The notes beneath the pieces are model-generated. The model searched no databases and had not been told where the DNA came from. It saw only the letters and a list, made by a program, of their open reading frames with translations. Below, piece after piece: positions 46,535 to 59,778 of a DNA stretch of 64,000 nucleotides. The stretch is from positions 11,085,553 through 11,149,552 of the forward strand of contig JASFXZ010000009.1 in NCBI GenBank assembly GCA_032209605.1. The letters are read 5' to 3'. The DNA is from Mactromeris polynyma. Taxonomy: Eukaryota; Mollusca; Bivalvia; Venerida; Mactridae. The first letter of the stretch is position 1. Each line of letters begins with the position of its first letter. The position numbers and the translations under genes are program-made.

Positions 46535-47095
46535 TGCAAGTGCCAATTGCATATGTTCACAATTCTTTTAGTTTTTGTTTTTCCATGTTTACTCGCATGT
46601 CCGATGTTTTTTATTTCCCATTCTATCCGTTTGTACTTTATTTTAGTTTTTTATCGCCATCTCATTATTGATGTATGGCCTTAATTAGTTTATGTCTTGA
46701 TTGCTAGTTGTCATATGTTCATCGTTTTCCTCGCACCATAAATCGTTCTGTTTCATACAAGTTAATAGTAAGTTCTTATGAAATAATGAGTCGGGAAGGG
46801 AGACTTCCATATCTCACCGGGTGTACAACACACCGTCTTCATTATTTCTTTCATCCGTTCATTATCATTTGTCTTTGTTTCAGTAAGTAAATATTGACTG
46901 TTCGTTTCCACCTGTCCACCATTTTTACAGTTTACAGTTGCTTTGTTATTACTATACATTTTTCTGACTTCCTTTTCATGTAACTAAAAGTCAGGAAGGG
47001 AGATCTCACCGGGTGTACAACACACTGACTTATTTATCAATTCAAATTATATACCTGTTTATTTTGATTTAATGTTTATCGCCTTTTTGCCCTGA
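46535..47095. other. Non-satellite island inside the insertion
   Basis: The only unique interior DNA between the two satellites. TCTCACCGGGTGTACAACAC occurs twice (about 46813 and 47004), each after a GGGAGA word. No convincing ORF. Confidence 0.6.
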
Positions 47096-50000
47096 AATCA
47101 CAATATTTTGCTACATTTTGCCCTCTGATCGCAACATGTTGCCCTCTGATCGCAACATTTTGCTACATTTTCCCCTTTAATCACAACATTTTGCTGCATT
47201 TTGCCCTCTAATCACAACATTTTGCTACATTTTTCCCTCTAATCACAACATTTTGCTACATTTTGCCCTTTAATCACAACATTTTGCCCTCTAATCACAA
47301 CATTTTGCTACATTTTGCCCTCTAATCACAACATTTTGATACATTTTTCCCTCTAATCGCAACATTTTGCTACATTTTGCCCTCTAATCACAACATTTTG
47401 CTACATTTTTCCCTCTTATCACAACATTTTGCTGCATTATGCCCTTTAATCACAACATTTTGCTACATTTGCCCTTTAATAGCAACATTTTGCTACATTT
47501 TTCCCTCTAATTACAACATTCTGCTACATTTTGTCCTTTAATCACAACATTTTGCTACATTTTGCCCTCTAATCACAACATTTTGCTACATTTTGCCCTC
47601 TAATCACAACATTTTGCTACATTTTGCCCTCTAATCACAACATTTTGCTGCATTATGCCCTCTAATCACAACATTTTGCTACATTTTGCCCTCTAATCAC
47701 AACATTTTCCCCTCTAATCACAACATTTTGCCCTCTAATCACAACATTTTGCTACATTTTGCCCTCTAATCACAACATTTTGCTACATTTTGCCCTCTAA
47801 TCGCAACATTTTGCTACATTTTGCCCTTTAATCGCAACATTTTGCCCTCTTATCGCAACATTTTGCCCTTTAATAGCAACATTTTGCCCTTTAATAGCAA
47901 CATTTTGCCCTCTAATCTACATTTTGCCTTCTAATCGCACATTCTGATACATTTTGCCATTTTGCTACATTTTGCCCTTTAATCACAACATTTTTCCCTC
48001 TAATCACAACATTTTGATACATTTTTCCCTCTAATCGCAACATTTTGCTACATTTTGCCCTCTAATCACAACATTTTGCTACATTTTGCCCTCTAATCAC
48101 AACATTTTGCTACATTTTGCCCTTTAATAGCAACATTTTGCTACATTTTTCCCTCTAATTACAACATTTTGCTACATTTTGCCCTTTAATCACAACATTT
48201 TTCCCTCTTATCACAACATTTTGCTGCATTATGCCCTTTAATCACAACATTTTGCTACATTTTGCCCTTTAATAGCAACATTTTGCTACATTTTTCCCTC
48301 TAATCACAACATTTTGCTACATTTTCCCCTCTAATCACAACATTTTGCTACATTTTCCCCTCTAATCACAACATTTTGCTTCATTTTGCCCTCTAATCAC
48401 AACATTTTGCTTCATTTTGCCCTCTAATCACAACATTTTCCCCTCTAATCACAACATTTTGCCCTCTAATCACAACATTTTGCTACATTTTGCCCTCTAA
48501 TCACAACATTTTGCTACATTTTGCCCTCTAATCACAACATTTTGCTGCATTATGCCCTCTAATCACAACATTTTGCTACATTTTGCCCTCTAATCACAAC
48601 ATTTTCCCCTCTAATCACAACATTTTGCCCTCTAATCACAACATTTTGCTACATTTTGCCCTCTAATCACAACATTTTGCTACATTTTGCCCTCTAATCA
48701 CAACATTTTGCTACATTTTGCCCTCTAATCACAACATTTTGCTACATTTTGCCCTCTAATCACAACATTTTGCTACATTTTGCCCTCTAATCACAACATT
48801 TTGCTACATTTTTCCCTCTAATTACAACATTTTGCTACATTTTGCCCTTTAATCACAACATTTTTCCCTCTTATCACAACATTTTGCTGCATTATGCCCT
48901 TTAATCACAACATTTTGCTACATTTTGCCCTTTAATAGCAACATTTTGCTACATTTTTCCCTCTAATCACAACATTTTGCTACATTTTCCCCTCTAATCA
49001 CAACATTTTGCTACATTTTCCCCTCTAATCACAACATTTTGCTTCATTTTGCCCTCTAATCACAACATTTTGCTTCATTTTGCCCTCTAAATACAACATT
49101 TTCCCCTCTAATCACAACATTTTGCCCTCTAATCACAACATTTTGCTACATTTTGCCCTCTAATCACAACATTTTGCTACATTTTGCCCTCTAATCACAA
49201 CATTTTGCTGCATTATGCCCATTAATCACAACATTTTGCTACATTTTGCCCTCTAATCACAACATTTTGCTACATTTTGCCCTCTAATCACAACATTTTG
49301 CTACATTTTTCCCTCTAATCACAACATTTTGCTGCATTATGCCCTTTAATCACAACATTTTGCTACATTTTGCCCTCTAATCACAACATTTTGCTACATT
49401 TTGCCCTTTAATCACAACATTTTGCTGCATTATGCCCTTTAATCACAACATTTTGCTACATTTTTCCCTCTAATCACAACATTTTGCTGCATTATGCCCT
49501 TTAATCACAACATTTTGCTACATTTTGCCCTCTAATCACAACATTTTGCTACATTTTGCCCTCTAATCACAACATTTTGCTACATTTTGCCCTTTAATAG
49601 CAACATTTTGCTACATTTTTCCCTCTAATTACAACATTTTGCTACATTTTGCCCTTTAATAGCAACATTTTGCTACATTTTTCCCTCTAATCACAACATT
49701 TTGCTACATTTTCCCCTCTAATCACAACATTTTGCTACATTTTCCCCTCTAATCACAACATTTTACTTCATTTTGCCCTCTAATCACAACATTTTGCTTC
49801 ATTTTGCCCTCTAATCACAACATTTTCCCCTCTAATCACAACATTTTGCCCTCTAATCACAACATTTTGCTACATTTTGCCCTCTAATCACAACATTTTG
49901 CTACATTTTGCCCTCTAATCACAACATTTTGCTGCATTATGCCCTCTAATCACAACATTTTGCTACATTTTGCCCTCTAATCACAACATTTTCCCCTCTA

Positions 50001-53000
50001 ATCACAACATTTTGCCCTCTAATCACAACATTTTGCTACATTTTGCCCTCTAATCACAACATTTTGCTACATTTTGCCCTCTAATCACAACATTTTGCTA
50101 CATTTTGCCCTCTAATCACAACATTTTGCTACATTTTTCCCTCTAATCACAACATTTTGCTACATTTTGCCCTCTAATCACAACATTTTGCTACATTTTT
50201 CCCTCTAATTACAACATTTTGCTACATTTTGCCCTTTAATCACAACATTTTTCCCTCTTATCACAACATTTTGCTGCATTATGCCCTTTAATCACAACAT
50301 TTTGCTACATTTTGCCCTTTAATAGCAACATTTTGCTTCATTTTCCCCTCTAATCACAACATTTTGCTTCATTTTGCCCTCTAATCACAACATTTTGCTT
50401 CATTTTGCCCTCTAATCACAACATTTTCCCCTCTAATCACAACATTTTGCCCTCTAATCACAACATTTTGCTACATTTTGCCCTCTAATCACAACATTTT
50501 GCTACATTTTGCCCTCTAATCACAACATTTTGCTGCATTATGCCCATTAATCACAACATTTTGCTACATTTTGCCCTCTAATCACAACATTTTGCTACAT
50601 TTTGCCCTCTAATCACAACATTTTGCTACATTTTTCCCTCTAATCACAACATTTTGCTGCATTATGCCCTTTAATCACAACATTTTGCTACATTTTGCCC
50701 TCTAATCACAACATTTTGCTACATTTTGCCCTTTAATCACAACATTTTGCTGCATTATGCCCTTTAATCACAACATTTTGCTACATTTTCCCCTCTAATC
50801 ACAACATTTTGCTGCATTATGCCCTTTAATCACAACATTTTGCTACATTTTGCCCTCTAATCACAACATTTTGCTACATTTTGCCCTCTAATCACAACAT
50901 TTTGCTACATTTTCCCCTCTAATCACAACATTTTGCTACATTATGCCCTTTAATCACAACATTTTGCTACATTTTGCCCTCTAATCACAACATTTTGCTA
51001 CATTTTGCCCTCTAATCACAACATTTTGCTACATTTTGCCCTTTAATCACAACATTTTGCTGCATTATGCCCTTTAATCACAACATTTTGCTACATTTTC
51101 CCCTCTAATCACAACATTTTGCTGCATTATGCCCTTTAATCACAACATTTTGCTACATTTTGCCCTCTAATCACAACATTTTGCTACATTTTGCCCTCTA
51201 ATCACAACATTTTGCTACATTTTCCCCTCTAATCACAACATTTTGCTACATTATGCCCTTTAATCACAACATTTTGCTACATTTTGCCCTCTAATCACAA
51301 CATTTTGCTACATTTTGCCCTTTAATCACAACATTTTTCCCTCTTATCACAACATTTTGCTGCATTATGCCCTTCAATCACAACATTTTGCTACATTTTG
51401 CCCTTTAATAGCAACATTTTGCTACATTTTTCCCTCTAATCACAACATTTTGCTACATTTTCCCCTTTAATCACAACATTTTGCTACATTTTGCCCTTTA
51501 ATCACAACATTTTGCTACATTTTTCCCTCTAATCACAACATTTTCCCCTCTAATCACAACATTTTGCCCTCTAATCACAACATTTTGCTACATTTTGCCC
51601 TCTAATCACAACATTTTGCTACATTTTGCCCTCTAATCACAACATTTTGCTGCATTATGCCCTCTAATCACAACATTTTGCTACATTTTGCCCTCTAATC
51701 ACAACATTTTCCCCTCTAATCACAACATTTTGCCCTCTAATCACAACATTTTGCTACATTTTGCCCTCTAATCACAACATTTTGCTACATTTTGCCCTCT
51801 AATCACAACATTTTGCTACATTTTGCCCTCTAATCACAACATTTTGCTACATTTTGCCCTCTAATCACAACATTTTGCTACATTTTGCCCTCTAATCACA
51901 ACATTTTGCTACATTTTTCCCTCTAATTACAACATTTTGCTACATTTTGCCCTTTAATCACAACATTTTTCCCTCTTATCACAACATTTTGCTGCATTAT
52001 GCCCTTTAATCACAACATTTTGCTACATTTTGCCCTTTAATAGCAACATTTTGCTACATTTTTCCATCTAATCACAACATTTTGCTTCATTTTGCCCTCT
52101 AATCACAACATTTTCCCCTCTAATCACAACATTTTGCTTCATTTTCCCCTCTAATCACAACATTTTGCCCTCTAATCACAACATTTTGCTACATTTTGCC
52201 CTCTAATCACAACATTTTGCTACATTTTGCCCTCTAATCACAACATTTTGCTGCATTATGCCCATTAATCACAACATTTTGCTACATTTTGCCCTCTAAT
52301 CACAACATTTTGCTACATTTTGCCCTCTAATCACAACATTTTGCTACATTTTTCCCTCTAATCACAACATTTTGCTGCATTATGCCCTTTAATCACAACA
52401 TTTTGCTACATTTTGCCCTCTAATCACAACATTTTGCTACATTTTGCCCTTTAATCACAACATTTTGCTGCATTATGCCCTTTAATCACAACATTTTGCT
52501 ACATTTTTCCCTCTAATCACAACATTTTGCTGCATTATGCCCTTTAATCACAACATTTTGCTACATTTTGCCCTCTAATCACAACATTTTGCTACATTTT
52601 GCCCTCTAATCACAACATTTTGCTACATTTTCCCCTCTAATCACAACATTTTGCTGCATTATGCCCTTTAATCACAACATTTTGCTACATTTTGCCCTCT
52701 AATCACAACATTTTGCTACATTTTGCCCTTTAATCACAACATTTTTCCCTCTTATCACAACATTTTGCTGCATTATGCCCTTCAATCACAACATTTTGCT
52801 ACATTTTGCCCTTTAATAGCAACATTTTGCTACATTTTTCCCTCTAATCACAACATTTTGCTACATTTTCCCCTTTAATCACAACATTTTGCTACATTTT
52901 GCCCTTTAATAGCAACATTTTGCTACATTTTTCCCTCTAATCACAACATTTTGCTACATTTTCCCCTCTAATCACAACATTTTGCTACATTTTCCCCTCT

Positions 53001-56000
53001 AATCACAACATTTTACTTCATTTTGCCCTCTAATCACGACATTTTGCTTCATTTTGCCCTCTAATCACAACATTTTCCCCTCTAATCACAACATTTTGCC
53101 CTCTAATCACAACATTTTGCTACATTTTGCCCTCTAATCACAACATTTTGCTACATTTTGCCCTCTAATCACAACATTTTGCTGCATTATGCCCTCTAAT
53201 CACAACATTTTGCTACATTTTGCCCTCTAATCACAACATTTTCCCCTCTAATCACAACATTTTGCCCTCTAATCACAACATTTTGCTACATTTTGCCCTC
53301 TAATCACAACATTTTGCTACATTTTGCCCTCTAATCACAACATTTTGCTACATTTTGCCCTCTAATCACAACATTTTGCTACATTTTGCCCTCTAATCAC
53401 AACATTTTGCTACATTTTGCCCTCTAATCACAACATTTTGCTACATTTTTCCCTCTAATTACAACATTTTGCTACATTTTGCCCTTTAATCACAACATTT
53501 TTCCCTCTTATCACAACATTTTGCTGCATTATGCCCTTTAATCACAACATTTTGCTACATTTTGCCCTTTAATAGCAACATTTTGCTACATTTTTCCCTC
53601 TAATCACAACATTTTGCTACATTTTCCCCTCTAATCACAACATTTTGCTACATTTTGCCCTTTAATAGCAACATTTTGCTACATTTTTCCCTCTAATTAC
53701 AACATTTTGCTACATTTTGCCCTTTAATCACAACATTTTGCTACATTTTGCCCTTTAATCGCAACATTTTGCCCTCTTATCGCAACATTTTGCCCTTTAA
53801 TAGCAACATTTTGCCCTTTAATAGCAACATTTTGCCCTCTAATCTACATTTTGCCTTCTAATCGCACATTCTGATACATTTTGCCATTTTGCTACATTTT
53901 GCCCTTTAATCACAACATTTTTCCCTCTAATCACAACATTTTGATACATTTTTCCCTCTAATCGCAACATTTTGCTACATTTTGCCCTCTAATCACAACA
54001 TTTTGCTACATTTTGCCCTCTAATCACAACATTTTGCTACATTTTGCCCTTTAATAGCAACATTTTGCTACATTTTTCCCTCTAATTACAACATTTTGCT
54101 ACATTTTGCCCTTTAATCACAACATTTTTCCCTCTTATTACAACATTTTGCTGCATTATGCCCTTTAATCACAACATTTTGCTACATTTTGCCCTTTAAT
54201 AGCAACATTTTGCTACATTTTTCCCTCTAATCACAACATTTTGCTACATTTTCCCCTCTAATCACAACATTTTGCTACATTTTGCCCTTTAATCACAACA
54301 TTTTTCCCTCTTATCACAACATTTTGCTGCATTATGCCCTTTAATCACAACATTTTGCTACATTTTGCCCTTTAATAGCAACATTTTGCTACATTTTTCC
54401 CTCTAATCACAACATTTTGCTACATTTTCCCCTCTAATCACAACATTTTGCTACATTTTCCCCTCTAATCACAACATTTTGCTTCATTTTGCCCTCTAAT
54501 CACAACATTTTGCTTCATTTTGCCCTCTAATCACAACATTTTCCCCTCTAATCACAACATTTTGCCCTCTAATCACAACATTTTGCTACATTTTGCCCTC
54601 TAATCACAACATTTTGCTACATTTTGCCCTCTAATCACAACATTTTGCTGCATTATGCCCATTAATCACAACATTTTGCTACATTTTGCCCTCTAATCAC
54701 AACATTTTGCTACATTTTGCCCTCTAATCACAACATTTTGCTACATTTTTTCCTCTAATCACAACATTTTGCTGCATTATGCCCTTTAATCACAACATTT
54801 TGCTACATTTTGCCCTCTAATCACAACATTTTGCTACATTTTGCCCTTTAATCACAACATTTTGCTGCATTATGCCCTTTAATCACAACATTTTGCTACA
54901 TTTTTCCCTCTAATCACAACATTTTGCTACATTTTCCCCTCTAATCACAACATTTTGCTACATTTTCCCCTCTAATCACAACATTTTGCCTCATTTTGCC
55001 CTCTAATCACAACATTTTGCTTCATTTTGCCCTCTAATCACAACATTTTCCCCTCTAATCACAACATTTTGCCCTCTAATCACAACATTTTGCTACATTT
55101 TGCCCTCTAATCACAACATTTTGCTACATTTTGCCCTCTAATCACAACATTTTGCTGCATTATGCCCATTAATCACAACATTTTGCTACATTTTGCCCTC
55201 TAATCACAACATTTTGCTACATTTTGCCCTCTAATCACAACATTTTGCTACATTTTTCCCTCTAATCACAACATTTTGCTGCATTATGCCCTTTAATCAC
55301 AACATTTTGCTACATTTTGCCCTCTAATCACAACATTTTGCTACATTTTGCCCTTTAATCACAACATTTTGCTGCATTATGCCCTTTAATCACAACATTT
55401 TGCTACATTTTTCCCTCTAATCACAACATTTTGCTGCATTATGCCCTTTAATCACAACATTTTGCTACATTTTGCCCTCTAATCACAACATTTTGCTACA
55501 TTTTGCCCTTTAATCACAACATTTTGCTGCATTATGCCCTTTAATCACAACATTTTGCTACATTTTTCCCTCTAATCACAACATTTTGCTACATTTTCCC
55601 CTCTAATCACAACATTTTGCTACATTTTCCCCTCTAATCACAACATTTTGCTTCATTTTGCCCTCTAATCACAACATTTTGCTTCATTTTGCCCTCTAAT
55701 CACAACATTTTCCCCTCTAATCACAACATTTTGCTTCATTTTCCCCTCTAATCACAACATTTTGCCCTCTAATCACAACATTTTGCTACATTTTGCCCTC
55801 TAATCACAACATTTTGCTACATTTTGCCCTCTAATCACAACATTTTGCTGCATTATGCCCATTAATCACAACATTTTGCTACATTTTGCCCTCTAATCAC
55901 AACATTTTGCTACATTTTGCCCTCTAATCACAACATTTTGCTACATTTTCCCCTCTAATCACAACATTTTGCTGCATTATGCCCTTTAATCACAACATTT

Positions 56001-56880
56001 TGCTACATTTTGCCCTCTAATCACAACATTTTGCTGCATGATGCCCTCTAATCACAACATTTTGCTGCATTATGCCCTTTAATCACAACATTTTGCTACA
56101 TTTTGCCCTCTAATCACAACATTTTGCTACATTTTGCCCTTTAATCACAACATTTTGCTGCATTATGCCCTTAAATCACAACATTTTGCTACATTTTTCC
56201 CTCTAATCACAACATTTTGCTGCATTATGCCCTTTAATCACAACATTTTGCTGCATTTTTCCCTCTAATCGCAACATTTTGCTTCATTTTGCCCTTTAAT
56301 CACAATATTTTGCTACATTTTGCCTTCTAATCGCAACATTTTGCCCTATACTAGTATTCGCAACATTTTGCTACATTTTGCCCTATAATTGCAACATTTT
56401 GCTACATTTTGCCCTCTAATCACAACATATTGCTACATTTTGCCCTCTAATCGCAACATTTTGCTACATTTTGCCCTCTAATCGCAACATTTTGCTACAT
56501 TTTCCCCTTTAATCACAACATTTTGCTACATTTTGCCCTCTAATCGCAACATTTTGCTACATTTTGCCCTTTAATCGCAACATTTTGCCCTCTTATCGCA
56601 ACATTTTGCACTGTAATAGCAACATTTTGCACTTAAATCGCAACATTTTGCCCTCTAATCTACATTTTGCCTTCTAATCGCACATTCTGCTACATTTTGC
56701 CTTTTAATCGCAACATTTTGCCCTCTAATCGAAACATTTTGCTTCATTTTGCCCTTTAATCACAATATTTTGCTACATTTTGCCTTCTAATCGCAACATT
56801 TTGCCCTATAATCGCAACATTTTGATACATTTTGCGCTTTAATCGCAACATTTTGCCATTTATTGGCAACATTATTCTAC
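47096..56880. repeat. 31-bp satellite array, 9.8 kb
   Basis: About 310 monomers of 31 bp (TTTTGCTACATTTTGCCCTC followed by TAATCACAACA), with variants GCATTATGCCC, TTTTTCCC and TTCCCC and shorter 21-bp forms. A rare junction (TCTAATCTACATTTTGCCTT) occurs at 47911 and 53838 with identical flanks, showing a duplication of about 5.93 kb. Edges are more diverged (GCAACATT forms) than the centre. Confidence 0.95.
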
Positions 56881-57283
56881 ATTACGCATTTTAGGCACTT
56901 GCTAAATTTCTCTACATTTTGCTGTCTTAGTCGACGTATTTTGCTACATTTAGCCCCATTTTGCCGGCAAAATTTAATATTTCTACATTTATAATTATAA
57001 AAAATTAATAAAATATATAAGAACTCGCAACATTTTGCCCTTTAATCACAATATTTTGCCTTGTAATCGCAACATTATTCTACATTACGCATTTTAGGCA
57101 CTTGCTAAAATTCACTCGATTAACATTTTGCTCTTTATTAGGTTATTTTACTAATTTTAGCCAAAATTTGGCACGCAAAACGTAATTTTATAACTTTTAT
57201 GATATACAATTGCACAATATTAGCTAAAAGTCACTAATTATGACTTTTAATCGCAACATTTTGCTACATTACGCATTTTAGGC
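56881..57283. repeat. Right long inverted terminus of the satellite element
   Basis: Contains ACATTACGCATTTTAGGCAC three times, the last at the outer end (57255-57282), and CGACGTATTTTGCTACATTTAG, the reverse complement of words in 42601-43345. Confidence 0.8.
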
Positions 57284-58173
57284 AGACCCAATTAAGACTC
57301 TGACGAATGAAGTTATTGCAGTTAACAGATCATCTTCTGAATGCCAATATTCGTGTTTATGAATATCTTTGTGAAGTGTTTAATGTTTTGTTTTCGTCAA
57401 TTGTTCATTATTTTGCAATAAAGCATGAAAAAATAATCAGTTCTGTTATTTTTAAGATGTAATAACAACCCATTGTGTTTTCAAGTTTTAATACAAGAAT
57501 TCAACGTTTATCATTTATGCATTCATAAATATACGAAATCAAGAACATGACAACTTGGCAACACCACGGATATAGGTCCGTGGCAACACGTTGTATTTTG
57601 AGTAAAATGTTTTTAAACAGTCATTTTGATTGGATGATATGACCTACGTGAAAAATTAGTATGCAAATTATGTTGTTTCCCGTCACCCTATTTTCGGCAT
57701 GTTTCTTTTCTCAATTCCATCTTTGATCTTCCTTAATTAAAAAGCGAGTCATTAACTCAAGTCCCAGTCGGTGGTTTTAACTGTCTACTTTTTACACCTT
57801 TCGTCAACAACAAAATTACCGACAATTAGACACCTATTTCTTCTATTTGAGACTATGGACTATCAAACTATTACAAACGCACAGTAATTAACGGATGATC
57901 GAAAGAGACAAAATGTCATCACCCGACGATATACAATTATATTAGCACCCCCCATATACACAATGACACTTTTACAAGCGCGTATATTTCAACAACAACA
58001 ACATCCTTTATTACTCTCATACTTTCTTACACAAATCGGGGTCGGCAAATAAATAAACAAACAATAATTTTTATTTTTCATAAATGTTTTATTAAGTATA
58101 TTTTTTTGAATATTCGAATATTGAAACAGGATTCGAATATTCGAAAATAAAACGAATATTCGTTGACATCCCT
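57284..58173. other. Right flank of the insertion up to the hAT-like end
   Basis: About 890 bp, AT-rich. Holds a hairpin CCACGGATATAGGTCCGTGG (57566-57585) and several GAATATTCG words near 58110-58165. No transposase found. Confidence 0.5.
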
Positions 58174-58181
58174 AATAATTT

Positions 58182-58397
58182 CACTTGTTATCATAGTTAT
58201 GAACTTTTCGTACATATACATAGTAAAGTATGGAATGCCGTTTGACTGTTTTCCAACTGTTATGATATCAAATATTTATACAAGTGACACCCCTAACTAC
58301 AATTATAGATATCACCACGGACATATATACGGACGTATACACCGTGGATTGGAAACGTCCTACTATGTGTGTTTAGATTTGTTTGAACTCTCATATT
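58182..58397. promoter_or_regulatory. Displaced upstream block of cGLR copy 4
   Basis: Continues the cGLR upstream block exactly where 42473 stops (CACTTGTTATCATAGTTATG). Confidence 0.5.
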
Positions 58398-58663
58398 ATT
58401 GTATTGAACAACATGTACATTCAATATAATGAATTAACCATTTGGATATATTGGGACACATGTAATATTTAGTTGTTGTAGGGAGTATGATGTTTTTGTA
58501 ATGTTGCCTCTGAACAAACACTTATTGACGTTACATTGTAAATATGTTTGCTTAGCTGTTTGAATGCATGCATGTGATGTATTTATAATTGTATGTATAC
58601 ATTATGTTCATGGTGATAAGATGTATATGCTTAAGCCAAATAAACTATTCTGTATTCTGTATT
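58398..58663 (+). mobile_element. 5'-truncated LINE/SINE 3' end, 266 bp
   Basis: Unit 2 has CTCATATTAAAATAG uninterrupted at 24086; here 266 bp intervene, ending AATAAACTATTCTGTATTCTGTATT, a short ATTCTGT tandem tail typical of some animal LINEs. 5' truncation and a repeat tail fit target-primed insertion. Confidence 0.65.
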
Positions 58664-58681
58664 AAAATAGATCACACGGTA

Positions 58682-58981
58682 ATGGTCACGTGATAGTAAT
58701 GGCGGCTAGTACAACATTTGAAACTCTCTAGATAAAAAATATTGGATATTACCGTAACTATTGAAGCTTTTTACTCGAGAGAAGACATTTTTTATCCATA
58801 AATGATACATGTATGATAATACGAAGCGAAAAGTGGATTTAATGATCGTGAACTGTGTTGTAAACTGTTCAGTTGAAATCACAAAATAAACAATGAATAA
58901 CAAAGGATCGATACGTTTTCTAACTCTACTCTACTGAGAGGTATGTCTAGCTTTATTTCATATGCCGTAAATGCCTAATTA
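58682..58981. other. Non-coding DNA before the iteron element
   Basis: Diverges from other units at GATCACACGGTAA. About 300 bp, no gene seen. Confidence 0.45.
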
Positions 58982-59734
58982 GAATGTAGGACATTAGCCC
59001 CTAGGTTATTTGCCCCAATGCTAAAATTTGCACATGCGGACATTTGCCCCATTCTGATATTGCACATGCGGACATTTGCCCCTTACTTATATTGCATAGG
59101 CGGACATTTGCCCCAGTCTGATATTGCCCATGCGGACATTTGCCCCATTCTGATATTGCTCAGGCGGACATTTGCCCCTTTCAACATATATCATAGGACA
59201 TTATACCCATAACAATTTTTAATTTGTTTTGCTAAACTAATATTTTTAACACATTCCTATTAAAATAAGAATAAATAAAAAGATGAAATGATGAACACTT
59301 TTAATAATTTTTTTATTGAAAACATATATATGAATACTGAATATTACACTTACTATTTCAGAGACAATGAGTTACTGAGGAGCACTACGAACAGAAATTT
59401 ATTTACATGTATATACATCAAAGCACACTTTTTAAAACAAGAATGAATAAAAAGATATTCATTTTAAGGCACTTTCCTTATTATTGAAATGATAATAATA
59501 TAATTAATATAAAGGAACAAATATCTATTCAATATATTTCCTATTCCCTTTTTCCTATGTTGAAGTGTCACATATAGGGGCAAATGTCCGCCTGTGCAAT
59601 ATCAGAATGGGGCAAATGTCCGCCTGTGCAATATCAGAATGGGGCAAATGTCCGCCTGTGCAATATCAGAATGGGGCAAATGTCCGCATGTGCAAATTTT
59701 AGCTTTGGGCCTAGGGGCTAATGTCCGTCTACCG
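58982..59734. mobile_element. 753-bp inverted-repeat element with iterons
   Basis: CCTAATTA flanks both ends (58974-58981, 59735-59742), an 8-bp duplication. Inverted termini share GGACATTAGCCCCTAGG, followed on each side by three to five copies of a repeat with GCGGACATTTGCCCC and TCTGATATTGC. Middle AT-rich, non-coding. Non-autonomous DNA transposon; superfamily uncertain (8-bp duplication allows hAT or P). Confidence 0.8.
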
Positions 59735-59778
59735 CCTAATTACAATACGGTGAAAGGAATATTGTAGTCAAATAAAGT

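Larger units (their letters stand above)
42474..58173. mobile_element. 15.7-kb satellite-bearing insertion
   Basis: AATAATTT occurs at 42466-42473 and 58174-58181; the uninterrupted sequence is seen upstream of copies 1, 2 and 3 (GATAATTTCACTTG). The right end reads ...CGAATATTCGTTGACATCCCT, i.e. AGGGATGTCAACGAATATTC inward, a hAT-like terminus, and an 8-bp duplication suits hAT. The left end keeps only AATATTCGAATATTCG, so that terminus looks damaged. The interior holds a second, 14.7-kb inverted-repeat structure made of satellites. No transposase seen. Confidence 0.7.

Noticed and set aside
43315..46571. Open frames encoding a 12-residue FKYHNVRVRPIV repeat
   Set aside because: A 36-bp satellite read in frame; 35-bp variants break the frame at random.
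57284..58173. hAT transposase at the right side of the 15.7-kb insertion
   Set aside because: Read in all frames near the end; no hAT dimerisation motif or long frame was found.
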